16,743 bases of DNA from CAZZIZ01 sp964654535 (GCA_964654535.1 CAZZIZ010000063.1:1-16743); one strand, 5' to 3'; shown: positions 1 to 7,133, counted from the stretch's first letter. Program-made: numbers and translations. Notes: a model not told the origin generated them from the letters alone.

Positions 1-2
1 TT

Positions 3-213
3 GGGCGTGCCCCACTCACTTCTTGGCTAGGTCACGAGTTCGCATCTTTCGCTGCGCGAAAAGCGACCTCGCGACCCAGCCAAAGTTCGGGGTCGGGCTT
101 TCGGCCCTCGCTCTGTTCTGTTAAAAACAAAAGCCGCTTCTAGCTCTAAGGAGCTAAGCGACTTTCTTGTTTTTAACAACAGGAGCTCAAACAAAGGCCT
201 CTATCCCTCACGC
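3..213 (+). repeat. Three-way-junction structured repeat, copy 1
   Basis: A 211-nt element starting GGGCGTGCCCCACTCACTTC and ending TCCCTCACGC. By eye it folds as a closing stem GCGTG (5-9) with CACGC (209-213). Arm A has base CCCC (10-13)/GGGG (89-92) and a long inner hairpin from TTGGCT to AGCCAA tipped by TTTCGC-TGC-GCGAAA. Arm B has GGG (95-97)/CCC (205-207), then GGCC (103-106)/GGCC (196-199), then a 77-nt hairpin (110-186) whose stem includes GTTAAAAACAA (120-130) with TTGTTTTTAAC (167-177) and TAGCTC-TAAG-GAGCTA at the tip. Three other copies are in the window. No protein is encoded: the open frame crossing it also runs through unrelated repeats. Function is unknown; it could be a non-autonomous mobile element, a structured RNA, or both. 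Confidence 0.85.
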
Positions 214-243
214 GAAGAAAGTTAATCCTAAACCACAAAGCCA

Positions 244-402
244 TTTCGACCTCAAAGTCATTTCGAGCGCAGCCGAGAAATCTGTGTGCTCGCCCTCAGA
301 CGCCAAGAACATCGACAACTCAACGGACCAAAGTCATTCTGAGTCCTGTCCTGAGCGATGTCGTAGGATTTTCGAGAAATCTCCCGGTCTTGGCTTCGGT
401 TT
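244..402 (+). repeat. 159-nt dispersed repeat, copy 1
   Basis: This segment, from TTTCGACCTCAA to CTTCGGTTT, recurs at 5306-5464 with the same length and a modest number of substitutions. It contains two units of the imperfect palindrome type common between Bacteroidota genes: one with CATTTCGAGC and CGAGAAATCT, and one with CATTCTGAG and TCCTGAGCG. The two copies stop matching right after CTTCGGTTT. It starts about 30 nt after copy 1 of the structured repeat, so the two repeat types are adjacent here. Confidence 0.85.
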
Positions 403-407
403 CATTA

Positions 408-520
408 ATCGACCCGACTTTAGTCGGGTTGTAATGAGTGGGGGACTTGTAGTCCCCAAGCCCTCTACACCTGTTATGTACATAGCGTTATGTTCATAAC
501 GCACCGACTACAAGTCGCCG
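408..520. repeat. REP/BIME-like block of four small hairpins
   Basis: Four short perfect hairpins follow one another: ACCCGAC-TTTA-GTCGGGT (412-429), GGGGACT-TGT-AGTCCCC (441-457), GCGTTAT-GTTC-ATAACGC (485-502) and CGACT-ACA-AGTCG (505-517). The second and fourth have the same core, GACTTGTAGTC, in opposite orientations. That is the arrangement of a bacterial interspersed mosaic element: two REP hairpins in inverted orientation around a linker. The linker also holds the palindrome TATGTACATA (475-484). REP elements of this kind are moved by REP-associated Y1 transposases (RAYT/IS200 type); none is encoded in this window. Confidence 0.6.
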
Positions 521-540
521 CCTCACTGCGCCCTGATTAA

Positions 541-786
541 AAGAATGATTGAAAAGCGCTCAGCTACTTTTGTTATTTCGAGCGCAGCAAGAAATCTCAA
601 CAGTCTCGAACCTAAACCTCGAGCGCAGGGAGAGCCCACGCCCCGAACATCATTCGAATGCAATCACGCATAGTGCGTAAAAGACTAACGTAATAGTCTC
701 GCTTTCGCTCGATCTGATTTTCTATTTGTAGTGGTTTCTCGCTCTGCTCGAAATGACAAGGAGTATTATTACCAGGAGGGTTGAAC
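541..786. other. Gene-free stretch with degenerate repeat units
   Basis: No credible gene. A degenerate CATTTCGAG-type unit lies at 571-597 and another in inverted orientation at 734-757. Two small hairpins lie at 666-678 (ACGCA-TAG-TGCGT) and 683-698 (GACTA, 6-nt loop, TAGTC). The stretch ends at the stop codon of the leftward pseudouridine synthase. The short hairpins have no clear T tract, so I do not call a terminator. Confidence 0.5.
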
Positions 787-1473
787 CTACCGCTCTCCTA
801 ACGCATCCCAAACCGGATCCTGCGGAGGCTTCGCGTAAATAGCCACCGGCTCTTTCTTAATCGGATGAATAAAAGCCAACTTCCGCGCGTGCAAGTGAAT
901 CGAACCATTCCGATTCCCGCGATCAAAACCATATTTAGTATCACCCTTTATCGGCGAATTCATCGAAGCCAACTGCACCCGTATCTGATGATGACGACCA
1001 GTCTTAGGCTTAACCTCTAGCAAGTGATAAAACTCCGTGCTACGCATATACTTATACGTAAGCTCAGCTTTCTTCCCACCATTCTTAGGCGTCGCAGAAG
1101 CAAAAGACTTATTCATATCGCCATTCTTAACCAGGTAAGAAGTCACCTGTCCTTGCATATCATTGGGAAACTGCTTCACCACCGCCCAATAAATCTTCTC
1201 GATATCACGCTTCTTAAAAAGCTCGTTCATGCGCTCCAAACCCTTGCTGGTTCTAGCGAACAGGTTCACCCCAGAAGTCGGTCTATCCAATCTATGAATC
1301 AAACCACAAAAAACTTTCCCGGGTTTGTCGTACTTAACTTTGATATACTCCTTCACCCAATCCAACATAGATTCGTCGCCAGACTGATCGCCTTGCACCA
1401 ACCAGCCCGGTTTTTTGTTTACCGCAATCAGGTGATTGTCTTCGTAGAGTATGTCGAGGTTTTTATAATTCAT
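787..1473 (-). CDS. RluA-family RNA pseudouridine synthase
   Basis: Predicted to isomerise uridine to pseudouridine in rRNA or tRNA in the cytoplasm. The 228-residue protein has the family motif HRLDRPTSG at residues 60-68, with D63 as the expected catalytic aspartate. The N-terminal ILYEDNHLIAVNKKPG (8-23) and the later KTGRHHQIRVQL and HLHARKLAF blocks are also typical. There is no N-terminal S4 domain, so it resembles the short catalytic-domain-only members; the substrate position cannot be told. Its ATG overlaps the menC stop by 4 nt (ATGA), so it is probably translationally coupled and co-transcribed with menD-menA-menC. It has no obvious functional tie to menaquinone. Confidence 0.93.
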   Translation of the reverse strand: MNYKNLDILYEDNHLIAVNKKPGWLVQGDQSGDESMLDWVKEYIKVKYDKPGKVFCGLIHRLDRPTSGVNLFARTSKGLERMNELFKKRDIEKIYWAVVKQFPNDMQGQVTSYLVKNGDMNKSFASATPKNGGKKAELTYKYMRSTEFYHLLEVKPKTGRHHQIRVQLASMNSPIKGDTKYGFDRGNRNGSIHLHARKLAFIHPIKKEPVAIYAKPPQDPVWDALGER

Positions 1474-2573
1474 AATGTAGGAATCGACCAGTGCGAATTT
1501 GGCTCGTAAAATAAGTACTCAGAACGAAGGCTTAAAGGACTGGCAATATTATTTGTAAAAAGTTGACCCGTACCCAATCCCTGAGGCATTTGTCTACGTG
1601 GATTTTCGGCGAGCAGCTTAGAAGTAAATTGAGCTATAGCGTTCAATCCTATGTTAGATTCAAGCGCCGAGGTAATCCACCACTTAACGCCCGCTTTTTC
1701 AGCGGCCTCAATCCATTCCATAGAACCACGTATTCCACCAATCAAAGTCGGCTTCAAAATAATGTACTGAGGCATTACGTAATTGAGTAAGCCTCTTTTA
1801 TCTCGCTTTTCGTGAATGCCAATCAGCTCTTCGTCCAAGGCAATGGGACAAGGCGCAGCGTCACAAAGCTCCGCCATATCCTTCCAGTTTCCAGCCTTAA
1901 TGGGTTGTTCTATAGAGTGAATAGACAAAGCCTTCAAGGCTTTGAGCACTTCTTTTGCTTCATCCTTGCTGTATGCACCATTGGCATCAACCCGCAGCTC
2001 TAGCTTATCTGCGGCGTAGTCCTTGCGCAGTTCCTCGAGCACCTTTATCTCATCCTCAAAAGGCAAGGAGCCAATTTTCAGTTTCAAACAAGTAAAACCT
2101 GTTTCAAGTTTTTTCGCGATTTGTTCTTTGAGAAAAGAAAGCTCTCCCATCCAAATCAAGCCATTGATACGGATACCACTTTCGCCTGACATTAAATTAC
2201 TCTTCACAACTTCGCGCTGACCGCCATTCATTAAATCCAGCAAGGCCATTTCCAAACCAAAGTGAATAGAAGGATAAAGCAGCAAGCCGTAACTCAAATA
2301 ATTTGGGAACATTTCAATATTAGTGCAGAGCTCGGTCAGCATGCTTTCATAAGTCGGAACGTCATCGAAACTCAGTCCTCGAAACATCCCACACTCTCCA
2401 ATACCGAAAACGGAAGGATCAGATTTACGCCAAACTTTTATAAACCAAGTGTCTTTCGTTTTGAGCACACCACGTGAGGTGCCGCCAGGAACCTTAAAAT
2501 TAAGTTGGTAAGGATGCCAAGAGGCTCTTAAACCTGTTGGGTCAAAAGATTCTAAATCGAGCAGTTCCTGCAT
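1470..2573 (-). CDS. menC: o-Succinylbenzoate synthase (enolase superfamily)
   Basis: Dehydrates SHCHC to o-succinylbenzoate in menaquinone biosynthesis. The 367-residue sequence carries the enolase-superfamily active site in order: the KxK catalytic lysines at K164 and K166 (LKLKIG), metal ligands D196 (RVDANG), E222 (SIEQPI) and D247 (ALDEEL), and the second catalytic lysine K274 (IILKPTLIGG). This order, together with an adjacent menA and menD, supports MenC over a dipeptide epimerase or muconate enzyme, which share the fold. The ATG lies one base after the menA stop, so the genes are one transcript. The stop overlaps the start of the downstream pseudouridine synthase. Gene length and motif spacing look intact. 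Confidence 0.93.
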   Translation of the reverse strand: MQELLDLESFDPTGLRASWHPYQLNFKVPGGTSRGVLKTKDTWFIKVWRKSDPSVFGIGECGMFRGLSFDDVPTYESMLTELCTNIEMFPNYLSYGLLLYPSIHFGLEMALLDLMNGGQREVVKSNLMSGESGIRINGLIWMGELSFLKEQIAKKLETGFTCLKLKIGSLPFEDEIKVLEELRKDYAADKLELRVDANGAYSKDEAKEVLKALKALSIHSIEQPIKAGNWKDMAELCDAAPCPIALDEELIGIHEKRDKRGLLNYVMPQYIILKPTLIGGIRGSMEWIEAAEKAGVKWWITSALESNIGLNAIAQFTSKLLAENPRRQMPQGLGTGQLFTNNIASPLSLRSEYLFYEPNSHWSIPTL

Positions 2574-2574
2574 A

Positions 2575-3474
2575 CTAGAGAATCAAACCGATACCAAAGG
2601 TCAAAGCAAAGAGCAGGGTAGAGATGGCCAATTTTTTTAGTAGCGGGTCTAAGCCGCGAGGCTCGTCTATAGAAAACACGCTTTTTAAGTTCGATAGAAT
2701 AAGCGGAAGCGTAATCAAAAACAAAAACTGCCAGTTAGAATCGAAACGTAGCACAGTGTACACGAGTCCGAGTAAATTCGCGCCGACCAATAAAAATAGC
2801 TGATAGTATTTTGAGTAAGCCACCCCCAATCGAACTGCCAAAGTATTCTTGCCCATAGCCGAATCGTTTTCACGATCCCGCATATTGTTCAGGTTTAAAA
2901 CGCCTGCACTGAGCATTCCGATTGATGCAGCAGGTAAAAGCAAAAGCGGGTCGAAATACTGCGTATGCAGAAAGAAGGTGCCACCAACTCCAATTAAACC
3001 AAAGAATACAAAGACCGCGATATCGCCAAAGCCGTGATAACCATAAGCGCTGTTGCCAACAGTATATTTTATAGCCGCTCCAATTGAGCCCAGACCAAGT
3101 AACAAGAACAGAACGATTAAATCCAATTGCTCATTTCCAAATACGGCAAAAATTAAACTCAAGCCAGAAAGGAAAGCCAGCCCAGCGCAAATTATTATGG
3201 CGCGCTTCATATCCTTCAAGGAGATAGCACCACTCTGCACCGCGCGTTGAGGCCCAATGCGCTGTGCATTATCGGTGCCCTTTTTTCCATCGCCATAATC
3301 GTTGGCGAGGTTGCTCAATATTTGCAAGAGAATAGTTGTAAGTACCGCCAGTCCAAAAACCAACCAAGAAAAACGACCCATATCGTAAGCGGCAAAGCTT
3401 CCTAAGGCAATACTAGAGAGCGCTAGCGGCAAAGTCCGCAATCGAAAAGCACTAATCCAGTTTTTTATTGCCAT
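2575..3474 (-). CDS. menA: 1,4-Dihydroxy-2-naphthoate polyprenyltransferase
   Basis: Membrane enzyme that attaches the polyprenyl chain to 1,4-dihydroxy-2-naphthoate to give demethylmenaquinone. The 299-residue protein is hydrophobic, with about eight to nine membrane segments, and shows the two UbiA-family Asp-rich motifs: N55-x3-D59 followed by D62 and D68 (SNLANDYGDGKKGTDN), and N196/N197 with D200-x3-D204 (NNMRDREND). The YGYHGFGD loop at 144-151 matches the MenA-type substrate region. The ATG starts 3 nt after the menD stop and the gene ends 1 nt before menC, so the three are a tight operon. menB, often near these genes in Bacteroidota, is not between menD and menA here. Confidence 0.94.
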   Translation of the reverse strand: MAIKNWISAFRLRTLPLALSSIALGSFAAYDMGRFSWLVFGLAVLTTILLQILSNLANDYGDGKKGTDNAQRIGPQRAVQSGAISLKDMKRAIIICAGLAFLSGLSLIFAVFGNEQLDLIVLFLLLGLGSIGAAIKYTVGNSAYGYHGFGDIAVFVFFGLIGVGGTFFLHTQYFDPLLLLPAASIGMLSAGVLNLNNMRDRENDSAMGKNTLAVRLGVAYSKYYQLFLLVGANLLGLVYTVLRFDSNWQFLFLITLPLILSNLKSVFSIDEPRGLDPLLKKLAISTLLFALTFGIGLIL

Positions 3475-3477
3475 CGC

Positions 3478-5160
3478 TTAAATCTTAGATTTTACAAAAG
3501 CAAAGTACCCCTTTAGCGCTTCTGCGCTTTTTACTCCGTCGGTTTTTACTTCCAAAATTGCAGTTTGATCCTGCTCGAAAAATGTCTCCAACACTTTACT
3601 TAAATCTTCTGCCTGTTCACAGCAATGAAAAGGTACGCCAAAGGCTTCGGCGATGGAACTCAGTTTCGCACTATTCGGTGTTTCGAAGAACTCTTCTAAG
3701 TAGCCGCTATTTGTGGGTCCATCAATGATGCGGAAGATATTGCCCCCACCATTATTGATGACAATTATTTTAAGATTTTTCGGGAGGTAATTATTCCAAA
3801 GTCCATTGCTGTCGTAGCAAAAAGACAGGTCGCCGAGGATAAGACACACTGGTTTATCCGTTGCGTTTGCCGCGCCTACCGCAGTACTCAATGAGCCGTC
3901 AATTCCGCCTACACCTCGATTGGAAAAAACTTCAAGGTCGGAGCGTAAATTGAAAAGATTCGAATAGCGAACGGGTGTACTGTTACCCAATTGCAAAGCG
4001 CTGTTTGCTGGCAGGGCATTCAATATTTTATCAAAAGCCACGAAGTCGCAAAATTCGAGATCCTTGACGTAGTCTTTAGTGGCAGCAACTATTTTCTTGT
4101 CTCGTGTATGTAAGTCGGAAGCGTAAGTGCTCTTGTTAATCTGAGCAGAATCGAAAATTTTTAAAACAGAACTGGGATCTGCTTTCAAAACACGCGTGAG
4201 CGACTGAAAGGTGTCCCAAGATTTACCCGAGGGGTCGATATGCCAATGGGCCTTCGGTTTATGTTTTCGTAAGAAGAGCTTTACCTTTTTAGAAACGATA
4301 TAACCACCGAGCGTAATCAGCAAGTCAGGACGAAGATTTTCGATGTCTTGTTCTGAACTAGTATTGATGATTCTGTCGATGCCGGGTAGGAAGTGCTCGT
4401 CATGGAGGTTAGAAGTGGTTTCCGTAAAAACCGCTACCGACTGTTCCTTTACTAATTGACTCAAACACTTTTGCACTTCGGGATTCGGATTCATTAATCC
4501 AGTAATGACCAGCTTCTTGTCGTAGCTATTCCATTCTTCGAGCAAGGTTTTACTCAAGGATTCCGTTAGCGTTTTGTTAGCTGGCGATTGCTCTATGATT
4601 TTTACTTCTGTTTTGCCTGTCGCTGCGAGATCATATAATGGTTCTGTCAAGGGAACGTTTATATGCACTGGTCCAGGCGAGTTGATGAGGCAAGTATTAA
4701 TTGCTTCGTTGATTATACGATCGTTGTGCCAGAGTTCGTCTGCGTTATCGGGTGACTGGGGAAGTGTAAAGCTTCCTTTTATGTAATTGTGAAATATGTC
4801 GTGTTGGCGAATGGTTTGCATATCACCTTGATCAATCCATTCTTGAGGACGATCGGAGGTTAGAACGAGTAAGGGTATCTCTTGGTAAAAAGCTTCCGAA
4901 ATAGCTGGGGCATAGTTGAGAACTGCCGAACCCGATGTACATACTATGGCGACGGGAATATTGGTTTGTTGGGCCAATCCCAATGCAAAAAATGCAGCTG
5001 AGCGTTCATCGACAATGGTGCGGCAGTTTATTTTGGGATGATTATTGAAGGCAATGACCATAGGTGCATTGCGCGATCCGGGCGAGAAAACGACTTCGCG
5101 AACTCCTTTTCGTGCGCAGATTTCCGCTAAATGAAGTATTCCTTTTTTGGTCGTGTTCAT
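3478..5160 (-). CDS. menD: SEPHCHC synthase (ThDP-dependent)
   Basis: Catalyses the ThDP-dependent addition of 2-oxoglutarate to isochorismate, forming SEPHCHC, the first committed step of menaquinone synthesis. At 560 residues it is of normal family length. N-terminal SPGSRN (26-31) and the ThDP-activating glutamate E52 in VDERSAAF fit MenD. The diphosphate/Mg-binding motif runs from GDLSF (443) to the INNGGGN segment (469-475), and GGIDGS (418-423) is the usual conserved glycine loop. The ATG is at 5158-5160, only 45 nt from the assembly gap. A TAnnTTTG-like box 19-26 nt upstream suggests a local promoter, so menD need not depend on transcription from menF. Confidence 0.96.
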   Translation of the reverse strand: MNTTKKGILHLAEICARKGVREVVFSPGSRNAPMVIAFNNHPKINCRTIVDERSAAFFALGLAQQTNIPVAIVCTSGSAVLNYAPAISEAFYQEIPLLVLTSDRPQEWIDQGDMQTIRQHDIFHNYIKGSFTLPQSPDNADELWHNDRIINEAINTCLINSPGPVHINVPLTEPLYDLAATGKTEVKIIEQSPANKTLTESLSKTLLEEWNSYDKKLVITGLMNPNPEVQKCLSQLVKEQSVAVFTETTSNLHDEHFLPGIDRIINTSSEQDIENLRPDLLITLGGYIVSKKVKLFLRKHKPKAHWHIDPSGKSWDTFQSLTRVLKADPSSVLKIFDSAQINKSTYASDLHTRDKKIVAATKDYVKDLEFCDFVAFDKILNALPANSALQLGNSTPVRYSNLFNLRSDLEVFSNRGVGGIDGSLSTAVGAANATDKPVCLILGDLSFCYDSNGLWNNYLPKNLKIIVINNGGGNIFRIIDGPTNSGYLEEFFETPNSAKLSSIAEAFGVPFHCCEQAEDLSKVLETFFEQDQTAILEVKTDGVKSAEALKGYFAFVKSKI

Positions 5161-5178
5161 GCTCGCTTTTCAGCACTG

Positions 5179-5186
5179 CAAAGGTC
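5179..5186 (-). promoter_or_regulatory. Candidate -7 promoter box of menD
   Basis: On the minus strand the sequence GACCTTTG is followed by CAGTGCTG, a one-mismatch fit to the Bacteroidota -7 consensus TAnnTTTG. It ends 18 nt before the menD ATG. The matching -33 TTG would fall at about 5206-5210, inside the run of Ns, so it cannot be checked. It implies a short leader and independent expression of menD-menA-menC. Confidence 0.4.
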
Positions 5187-5205
5187 GTGGTTTTTGTTGA
5201 TATTC

Positions 5206-5305
5206 NNNNNNNNNNNNNNNNNNNNNNNNNNNNNNNNNNNNNNNNNNNNNNNNNNNNNNNNNNNNNNNNNNNNNNNNNNNNNNNNNNNNNNNNNNNNNNN
5301 NNNNN
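5206..5305. other. Assembly gap of 100 Ns
   Basis: Exactly 100 Ns, a common placeholder for a scaffold gap of unknown true size. The base after the gap starts the 159-nt repeat that at 244 lies about 30 nt downstream of a full structured-repeat copy. I infer that the missing sequence probably contains another copy of that repeat, read on the plus strand, which would explain why assembly failed here. Confidence 0.9.
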
Positions 5306-5464
5306 TTTCGACCTCAAGGTCATTTCGAGCGTAGCCGAGAAATCTGTGTGCTCGTCCTCAAACGCTAAGAACATCGGCAACTCAACGCAGCAAAGTAATT
5401 CTGAGCCCTGTCCTGAGCGAAGTCGTAGGACTGTCGAAGAATCTCCCGGTCTTGGCTTCGGTTT
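5306..5464 (+). repeat. 159-nt dispersed repeat, copy 2
   Basis: Near-identical in sequence and equal in length to 244-402, with the two CATTTCGAG/CATTCTGAG-type units in the same order and orientation. Its left edge is the assembly gap, so the true start is unknown. It lies downstream of the leftward esterase gene. Confidence 0.85.
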
Positions 5465-5482
5465 TGCCGCAGGCATAAAACC
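5460..5482. repeat. Hairpin GGTTTTGCC/GGCATAAAACC, first copy
   Basis: GGTTTTGCC, loop GCA, GGCATAAAACC forms a stem with a two-base bulge. It recurs at 14904-14926 with loop GAA. It lies 20-45 nt past the esterase stop codon and could help end that transcript or protect its 3' end, but there is no T run, so a terminator is not asserted. Confidence 0.5.
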
Positions 5483-5503
5483 GGAGCTGGGTGAGCGCAG
5501 TTA

Positions 5504-6685
5504 TTACTGCTTCAAAAAAGCCTGACTAAAAACCACCTGATTTTCTTGGCCTCGTCCTTCAATGATGTATACACCTGGACGGAGCGCTGCTACGCTTATT
5601 GAGGTTTCAAAGTTTTGTTCCAGCACTTTGATGCCCTCGGAATTATAGACCATTAATCTTTTTGCAGAAAGCGATGGAGCCAAATTGAGCTGTTCCCTAC
5701 AAGGATTAGGATAGGTCAAAAATTGCTCGGAGATTGTTTCTATGTCCGTACCCAAGGAATCTAACAAACTGATCATTGACTTTCCGACTTCCAAACCAAT
5801 ATCCAAAAAGCTCAAAGCATTATCATTCCAATGGACCAGTTCGTTTACGGGTGATTCACTTGCCTCACGAAAGAAAGGTCTCGTATCTACTAGAGATACT
5901 GTTTCTCCTAGCGCATTGCTTGCTGCTTCTTGCGCAGGTAAAACCAAATTTTGGACATTGGTTAAGTTGGGGCCGCCCACAAAGTCAAATCCGCCCTGGC
6001 CAGTATTAGCTATGACGACAGGTAGTTCTGCTACGCCTAAGATTTCCCTAAGGTCTTGAACTAGGAAAATTAAGTTCTGTTCATAGGCTTCACCGAATTC
6101 GATTGTTTCGCCATCGTTCCATCCTTGATGCCAAATGAAACCTTCTAGTTTTATTGCTTGATTAGCTATGGCTGGAATTGTACTGGGCAAGTTTTCCAAG
6201 GCAAGATTAAAATCGACAATCATTTGTGTAAAGAACTCGCCTGTTTCTCCCTCAGCACTAGGAGGTAAAAAATCTACGGCCAAACTTCTATTGCCCCAGC
6301 AGGTTTTAACCAGCAAAACATCGTCAGCGTAAAACTCACCGAGTTCGATTCCTATACCTAACTCAGGACCTATACGCAATTCATCAAACCCGAAGCCGAC
6401 GCTTAGCGCTGCATGTTGTTCTCGAAAAGAAACCCAAACATCATTATGTACAAGATAAGAACCTTGGTCGTCTAGTAGAATATCGCTTAGTGAATCATCT
6501 TCATTTATGAGCGCGTGGTCTAAAGTACCGGGAATACTAGCGTCGTTTACTTGACCTTGCCCTATCATATTTGATTGTCCAGCTAGCAAGAAAACTCTAA
6601 GAGTATCTTCTTGACTTTGCATAGAATGGCATGACACCATGAAGAGTAATAGGCTTGCGAGTAAAGTAGATTTGTTTATGATCAA
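5504..6685 (-). CDS. Secreted SGNH/SASA-type carbohydrate esterase with type IX sorting domain
   Basis: Likely deacetylates a glycan outside the cell. The 393-residue protein starts with a hydrophobic signal segment (about 6-18). An SGNH-type esterase domain follows: LLAGQSNMIGQG, with nucleophile S38 in GQSNM, a WHQGWND block at 185-191, and a VHWND block with likely catalytic H285, as in the sialate O-acetylesterase family (SASA/DUF303). The last ~70 residues, from YPNP (325-328) through PGVYIIEG (370-377), look like a type IX secretion C-terminal sorting domain. Position 19 is a cysteine in a poor lipobox (MVSC). The start used is TTG at 6685; the only nearby downstream ATG would remove most of the signal peptide. 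It sits between repeats and splits the men cluster. The substrate is not identifiable. Confidence 0.85.
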   Translation of the reverse strand: MIINKSTLLASLLLFMVSCHSMQSQEDTLRVFLLAGQSNMIGQGQVNDASIPGTLDHALINEDDSLSDILLDDQGSYLVHNDVWVSFREQHAALSVGFGFDELRIGPELGIGIELGEFYADDVLLVKTCWGNRSLAVDFLPPSAEGETGEFFTQMIVDFNLALENLPSTIPAIANQAIKLEGFIWHQGWNDGETIEFGEAYEQNLIFLVQDLREILGVAELPVVIANTGQGGFDFVGGPNLTNVQNLVLPAQEAASNALGETVSLVDTRPFFREASESPVNELVHWNDNALSFLDIGLEVGKSMISLLDSLGTDIETISEQFLTYPNPCREQLNLAPSLSAKRLMVYNSEGIKVLEQNFETSISVAALRPGVYIIEGRGQENQVVFSQAFLKQ

Positions 6686-6968
6686 TGCTAATAAATGACG
6701 TTTTAGTAATGTACTATTTTTTTAATGTAAATGTTGTACGACAAAGTACTATCGTCTTTTTGGTCGCTGACCAAAGGTACGCTGAAGCGTTTTCTTTTCG
6801 ATTTTCCTCTGCGATGCATCGCTGCACTCGCTCGAAGAAGGGGCGATCTCTCGACATGATCGAAATGACTAGAGGGCTTATTGGCATTGATGGTGGAATT
6901 AATTGGGTCGACAGGACACCCGTATATAATCTCCTTCTGGAGGGGCGCCCGCAGGGCAGAGAGGGTAC
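6686..6968. other. Gene-free stretch upstream of the esterase
   Basis: I see no credible gene. Part is a degenerate CATTTCGA-type unit (6845-6869, minus orientation). Part is a CTCC-TTCT-GGAG / GCCC-GCA-GGGC double-hairpin stretch (6931-6957), next to the 3' end of copy 2 of the structured repeat. The open frames through it, on both strands, are translations of these repeats. Confidence 0.5.
6759..6779 (-). promoter_or_regulatory. Candidate esterase -7 box overlapping a palindrome
   Basis: On the minus strand TACCTTTG (6779-6772) is a perfect fit to the Bacteroidota -7 consensus TAnnTTTG, about 85 nt upstream of the esterase start. It overlaps a 17-bp palindrome, TTTGGTC-GCT-GACCAAA (6759-6775), that could be an operator. 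No TTG is visible at the expected -33 distance, so the promoter call is weak. Confidence 0.3.
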
Positions 6969-7133
6969 GCGTGAGGGATAGAGGCGTTTGTGGAGCTCCT
7001 GTTGCTGAAGACAAGAAGTACTCTTAGCTCCCTAGAGCTAGAAGAGTACTTTGTCTGAAGCAGCACAGAGCGACCGCCGAAAGCCCGACCCCGAACTTAG
7101 CACGCAGTGCTAGAAGTGAGTGGGGCACGCCCA
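6969..7133 (-). repeat. Three-way-junction structured repeat, copy 2 (minus strand, short arm)
   Basis: Read on the minus strand it has the same constant blocks as copy 1: GGGCGTGCCCCACTCACTTC, GTTCGGGGTCGGGCTTTC and TCCCTCACGC. Arm A is only 29 nt inside its CCCC/GGGG base, with tip TAGCAC-TGC-GTGCTA. The 77-nt hairpin of arm B (6995-7071) has very different stem bases from copies 1 and 3, yet still pairs: AAGTACTCTT with AAGAGTACTT, and the outer helix is GGCG/CGCC. It begins 8 nt after the stop codon of the menH-like gene, in the same reading direction, so it would be transcribed as the 3' end of the menF-menH message. Confidence 0.85.

Noticed and set aside
167..499. Open frame of 110 codons on the plus strand
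   Set aside because: It runs through the end of the structured repeat, the 159-nt repeat and the REP-like hairpins. The peptide is a translation of repeats with no family resemblance.
634..672. Possible decayed fragment of the structured repeat (CCACGCCCCGAAC, then CAATCACGC)
   Set aside because: The pieces resemble the constant blocks but are too short and in mixed orientation to support a fifth copy.
1024..1509. 161-codon plus-strand frame opposite the pseudouridine synthase
   Set aside because: It lies antisense to a well-supported gene, and the protein has no recognisable domain.
5042..5525. Frames crossing the N run
   Set aside because: They are joined only by unknown bases and consist of menD antisense plus repeat sequence.
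6685..7014. 98- and 103-codon frames, one on each strand, upstream of the esterase
   Set aside because: Both pass through repeat units and the edge of the structured repeat; no domain, and they overlap each other.
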